Origin: Klebsormidium nitens
Lineage: Eukaryota > Streptophyta > Klebsormidiophyceae > Klebsormidiales > Klebsormidiaceae
Direction of reading: 5' to 3'
NCBI GenBank assembly: GCA_000708835.1
Contig: DF236990.1
Span: 124,001 to 188,000, forward strand
DNA: 64,000 nt
Shown: in pieces, positions 60,411 to 64,000 of the stretch
Numbering within the stretch: position 1 is the first letter of the stretch
Layout: each line of letters begins with the position of its first letter
The notes under the pieces: model-generated
What the model saw: the letters and a program-made list of their open reading frames with translations, nothing else
Told to the model about the DNA's origin: nothing
Database searches by the model: none
Position numbers and translations under genes: made by a program

Positions 60411-63318
60411 TTGCTCTGATTGCTTGGTATAGTAGCTGCAAGCTCTGCTAAGGAGTTCACCCAATCTGTGTAGAATAAACATCTTGTTTGCAAAGACTGC
60501 TTTCTTTTGGTATTACTGGTAGGCCCTTGCAGGCAGTGAGGGATCATTGTGTAGGTCGGCTTCTGCTAGCACAGGGACTAGCAACAGGTCCTGCTCGGCC
60601 TGAGCAAAGCTAGGATAGTTCCACATGCTGAACGCTGAAGTACAAATACGCGTAATTGTACTTCAACACAGGTGATATGATAACTGCAAGTTGACTTCCT
60701 TCTTCTGGGTCACACTTTCATTCAAAGACGACTTTCGAGTGAGTTGCTTGCTTCAGAGAATGTCAGCAGTGAAAGTTCTCATTTATGCCCCCAGTCTGGG
60801 CCTCATTTGGTGATTAGCAGTCTATAAATACAAGTTCATTAGAAGCCGTTTGCTCTGCGTAGGATCTTCAGAGGGGCTGCAGGCCTTGTTTTCATCTGTG
60901 TCATTGCAATTGTTTGGTGGCTTTTGCTTCATTTTGAAGGCAGTTTTGCTGGCGCAGTTCTTCAACTCTTGGTTTTTGGCCGGGCTTTCATTACAGGAAA
61001 GCAAGCCAGATTGCGGACTACTCATTTAAGTTGTTTGCTATTCATCGTTTGTGGTCGTGAGCAGTTGATTGACTTGTAACAAACCTGATCTTTCTGTCTT
61101 CCTCTTGATCTGCTAAAATGTGACGGCGGAGCTTTCCAGCATGAAAGTGCTTTGAAGCCATTGAGAGTACGTTGACATCAGATCAGTGTGTTAGAGCAAT
61201 TGCAAGGTAGTTTGTTGCTCTCTGCCAATCCTCTCTCTTGGACAGGGTACTTGTGTGCATGCACGCCACTATCATTGCGCCTGTGTTTAGCTGGATTTTC
61301 CGAAGGTTCGACATGCGCCACCAATGAACAAACTAATGGATGGTTGTGTGGCCGGGTATCCAACCGGCTATCGTGCATTCATCTATTTGTCAAGGTGCAC
61401 TTTGCTGTATGCGCCATGCACATATGTGCCACTTTCGAAACAGTGCCAATCGATATCGAGAGTAGGTGTATTGTCCACATTGACCTCGTGCCAAACTCGT
61501 TTTTGGCAATATGGCAGCTTGCATACGATTGGATTGGACCGTGGACGCATACATTTGCACAAGTTATCAGGTGACATGATGCCAAATGAGATCTAGCTTC
61601 ACCAACGTGACCGGACGTACGTTGCAGTGGCCGTCACTCCTCGATCATCAGTATCATGTGCTCCTACTTTCATTTCGCACGTCACACCTCGTCGGATCCT
61701 GTACTAACGCATATGGCCTATTATACTTAGTAACTATTGAATTGCGATTATATAACATTTATACGGGCGAGTTCAGGCGCGAGCCTGCTAGCGCCGGTCC
61801 CGGTCCCTACATGCTATATGAACCATGCATGTGGCGAAAATGATTTTAGCTGCCGCGATTGCAGATCGGGGCCCGCGGCCATTGTCGCGCGGCAGCCCGC
61901 GCCGGGGCCCTCAGTGTGCAATGGCACATGTACCGGTACTAACATCCGATCATGCAATGCACATGAGGCCACATGCATGGTACCAAGAATTGTCGCGGCC
62001 GGGACATGCAGGCACCGGCTGTAGGCGCCAGCGGGGCGCGGCCCTGCAGCTCTGGCTATGTAATTTTATATAGGGCACATGCACCGTTACAGCGTCGTGG
62101 CGGGCAGCCGCGCCTGGATAACCGTTACTTACCATTTGTGTCATTGACCATAGCGTTCTAGAAGTAGCGTGCGACCATGCCCCTAACTCAGCCCGGTTGC
62201 TTGATGGAGAAGTGCTCGGGGAATTTGGATAAGATTCGTTTGCAGGATAAGGTTCGGCGGCAGTGTTAGGGGCAGTTGAGCTCCAAACACAAGCACCGGG
62301 AAATCAAATAGCTCCCGACTACTTGTCCGACCATCTATTCACCTTGTTGTTACACTCAGAGTCTACCCTCGGTGAAGTTTCCACCGTGCCTATCGCGACC
62401 GGCCGAGTCGAGTCACAGGCAAAAAATTTGTAATCGACGCCGCCTCTACGAGTTATCGCGCGAGGTTCTAAAGCTACCGCCCAACGTCAAAGTTAATTGC
62501 ACATTACCGTAGAGGCTGAACTCCGTGACCGTACGGTGCCTCTGCGCAGTCTGACAGGTTCGGACCGCGTGGTATATTTGGCGGTCGATACATGCGACGC
62601 GTGGCCTCCGGTAACATTTTGCTCGTGCGGCGGTACGGCAAATTGCACACTGTGCACGCGCAGAGCATTTTTGCCCCGTAATTGTCACTACTTTCTGTCT
62701 GCTGTTTGGATGGGGCACATTTGCGCCGTCGATGGACTTTTTGACGGCTGAAACTACCTTATCCTGCACGGCAATCTTTTTTGAGATCTGGAGTGGTGGC
62801 TTCTGCGGCCTCCGAGTTAGGGGCATGGTCGCGGGCTACTTCTAGAACGCTATGGACTCCCTCTCTCGCTCAGCCTTGAGTCCGAGGCTTCATCCTTCCC
62901 TTAACACATGGTGATTGATTTCAACCGATTGGATCGAACACACTTACCAATCAGTTAGGCACTGTAGATGGTCACCGTCTTACATAACGTGCTCAGTAGC
63001 CGCTCAGCTAGCTCAGCTTCTTCTCTTGGCTCTGTCAATCTAACAAGGCGTTGGATGGCTTATATTTTTCTTATTATTACGGCCTGAACTCGAAGAATGA
63101 TTTCAGTCTATTCTGCACTTAAAATATGTGCTTCTCACCTTGTTTCAAGGGCCACTTGACTGTAACTATCCGATTAAGTCAGTCCTTGCTCGATTTACGC
63201 TACTTTTGCATCCATGTACGCTAAAATATGGCTTGGAAAGGCCGGAGACCTTTGCTGAATTCCGCGTGCATCAATGCCGAGTAATGAAGCCGTTTTATGG
63301 AAGATCAAAGCAGGGGTA
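60411..63318. other. Intergenic region between convergent genes
   Basis: It lies between the 3' ends of the HMG-box and epimerase genes. No coding motif, RNA gene or transposon end is recognised. A GC-rich, palindrome-rich patch at about 61780-62110 gives long open frames on both strands without meaning. Confidence 0.55.
60474..60479 (+). terminator. Candidate polyadenylation signal of the HMG-box gene
   Basis: AATAAA lies 64 bases after the stop codon, followed by a T-rich stretch. Position fits, but transcripts would be needed to confirm use. Confidence 0.4.
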
Positions 63319-63975
63319 CTAGTACGGCTTGTAACCTTGAAGCGAAGCTTCGTTCTTTGATCCCTGGCCGTAGTAATCAAGGTACCACTTGACAAAGTGG
63401 CCTAGTCCAGTCTCGAGGTCAGTGGACGGGTTGTACCTGTGACAAGAAAGACCGATGATTATGTCTCCAAATAGCCGTAAAGTTCTAGTAAGAGCATCTA
63501 GTGCTGGACCACGTTGACTACATCTATAAAAGAGTCATCTTATTTCATCCAAGGAGCTTTCACAATTTTTCGTCCTCTTTCTTTACGCGGCTGAAGCATA
63601 TGACTGCCAACAGAAGTTACCGAAGTAAGCAGAAGCAAAATCGACGAAACTTTGAGAAGTGTCCGCCTACAACAGCAGCGTAGAGCTTCGATCCAGCTTG
63701 CTCTCAGATTTCAATAGCCGATCCGTATTGGTGGCACTGTTCCGCCGCTACTGGCTCTGAACGGAAACATTTGCAACCTTGCAGCGGAACAAACAAGCAG
63801 TACCTGCAGGTTTTATGGATGAAGACCTCTGTCCGTCTCCAATGTCTGATTCAGAAAGGGTATACTAAACCCGAGCTAAAGCGCAGAGAGGCGTGCTCAC
63901 CCAAGCTCATTTCGTGCTCTGGTCACGTTAGCATGCGTGAAGGGGACGTCGCCAGTACTGGGCATCGGAATGTAA
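63319..63975 (-). CDS. GAE-like: UDP-glucuronate 4-epimerase, C-terminal exons
   Basis: Two exons are seen: 63975-63901 and 63436-63319; the gene continues upstream beyond the window end. They read IPMPSTGDVPFTHANVTRAR, then NELG across the junction, then YNPSTDLETGLGHFVKWYLD ending at a TAG. This is the conserved C-terminus of plant UDP-glucuronate 4-epimerases (GAE), including GDVPFTHAN and the TDL-TGL-FV-WY motif. The enzyme converts UDP-glucuronate to UDP-galacturonate, the donor for pectin, and in plants is a Golgi type II membrane protein. About 20 residues after the motif (ending LQGYKPY) extend past the usual end. The catalytic Rossmann domain is outside the window. Confidence 0.9.
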
Positions 63976-64000
63976 CTGCGAGCAGGAAACGGAGAGGATT

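Overview
The window is nuclear DNA of a photosynthetic eukaryote, most likely a streptophyte (charophyte-type) alga. All genes except one small one are split into many short exons with GT-AG introns. The recognisable products fit a plant-lineage cell: an SQD2-like sulfolipid glycosyltransferase, a plant/algal PP2C phosphatase, DOMON-cytochrome b561 proteins, a PLGG1-like LrgA-LrgB membrane protein, a plant-type cytochrome b5-fused sphingolipid desaturase, an HMG-box protein and a UDP-glucuronate 4-epimerase. The organism call is inference from gene content only; no taxonomic search was possible.

Layout from left to right: SQD2-like gene (minus, 3' part outside the window), PP2C (plus), a 20-exon coiled-coil gene of unknown function (plus), two tandem paralogous DOMON-DOMON-b561 genes (plus; the second carries two stop codons and looks dead), the PLGG1-like gene (minus, 12 exons), the front-end desaturase (plus, 9 exons), a small HMG-box gene (plus, 2 exons) and the 3' end of a UDP-glucuronate 4-epimerase (minus). 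Exon models were built by following reading phase across splice junctions. In the PP2C, coiled-coil, PLGG1-like, desaturase and HMG genes every junction closes in frame. The genes do not form a pathway or cluster; the only close functional relation is the tandem b561 pair.

The most unusual signal is structural. In five genes, introns next to particular exons contain one to five decayed tandem copies of the neighbouring exon edge together with its splice site. Spacing is mostly about 120-220 bp and is nearly constant at about 170 bp in one array. Copies sit mostly on the acceptor side and, in one case, on the donor side. The intact exon is always at the end of the array that faces the rest of the gene. 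Ten exon edges in this 64 kb show it, including the homologous exon of both b561 paralogs. This looks like a recurrent process of exon-edge tandem duplication and decay that lengthens introns.

Intergenic stretches hold little recognisable content. Exceptions are a foldback (MITE-like) element with internal 48-bp tandem repeats at about 49.4-49.7 kb and a cluster of inverted repeats about 0.4 kb upstream of the HMG-box gene.
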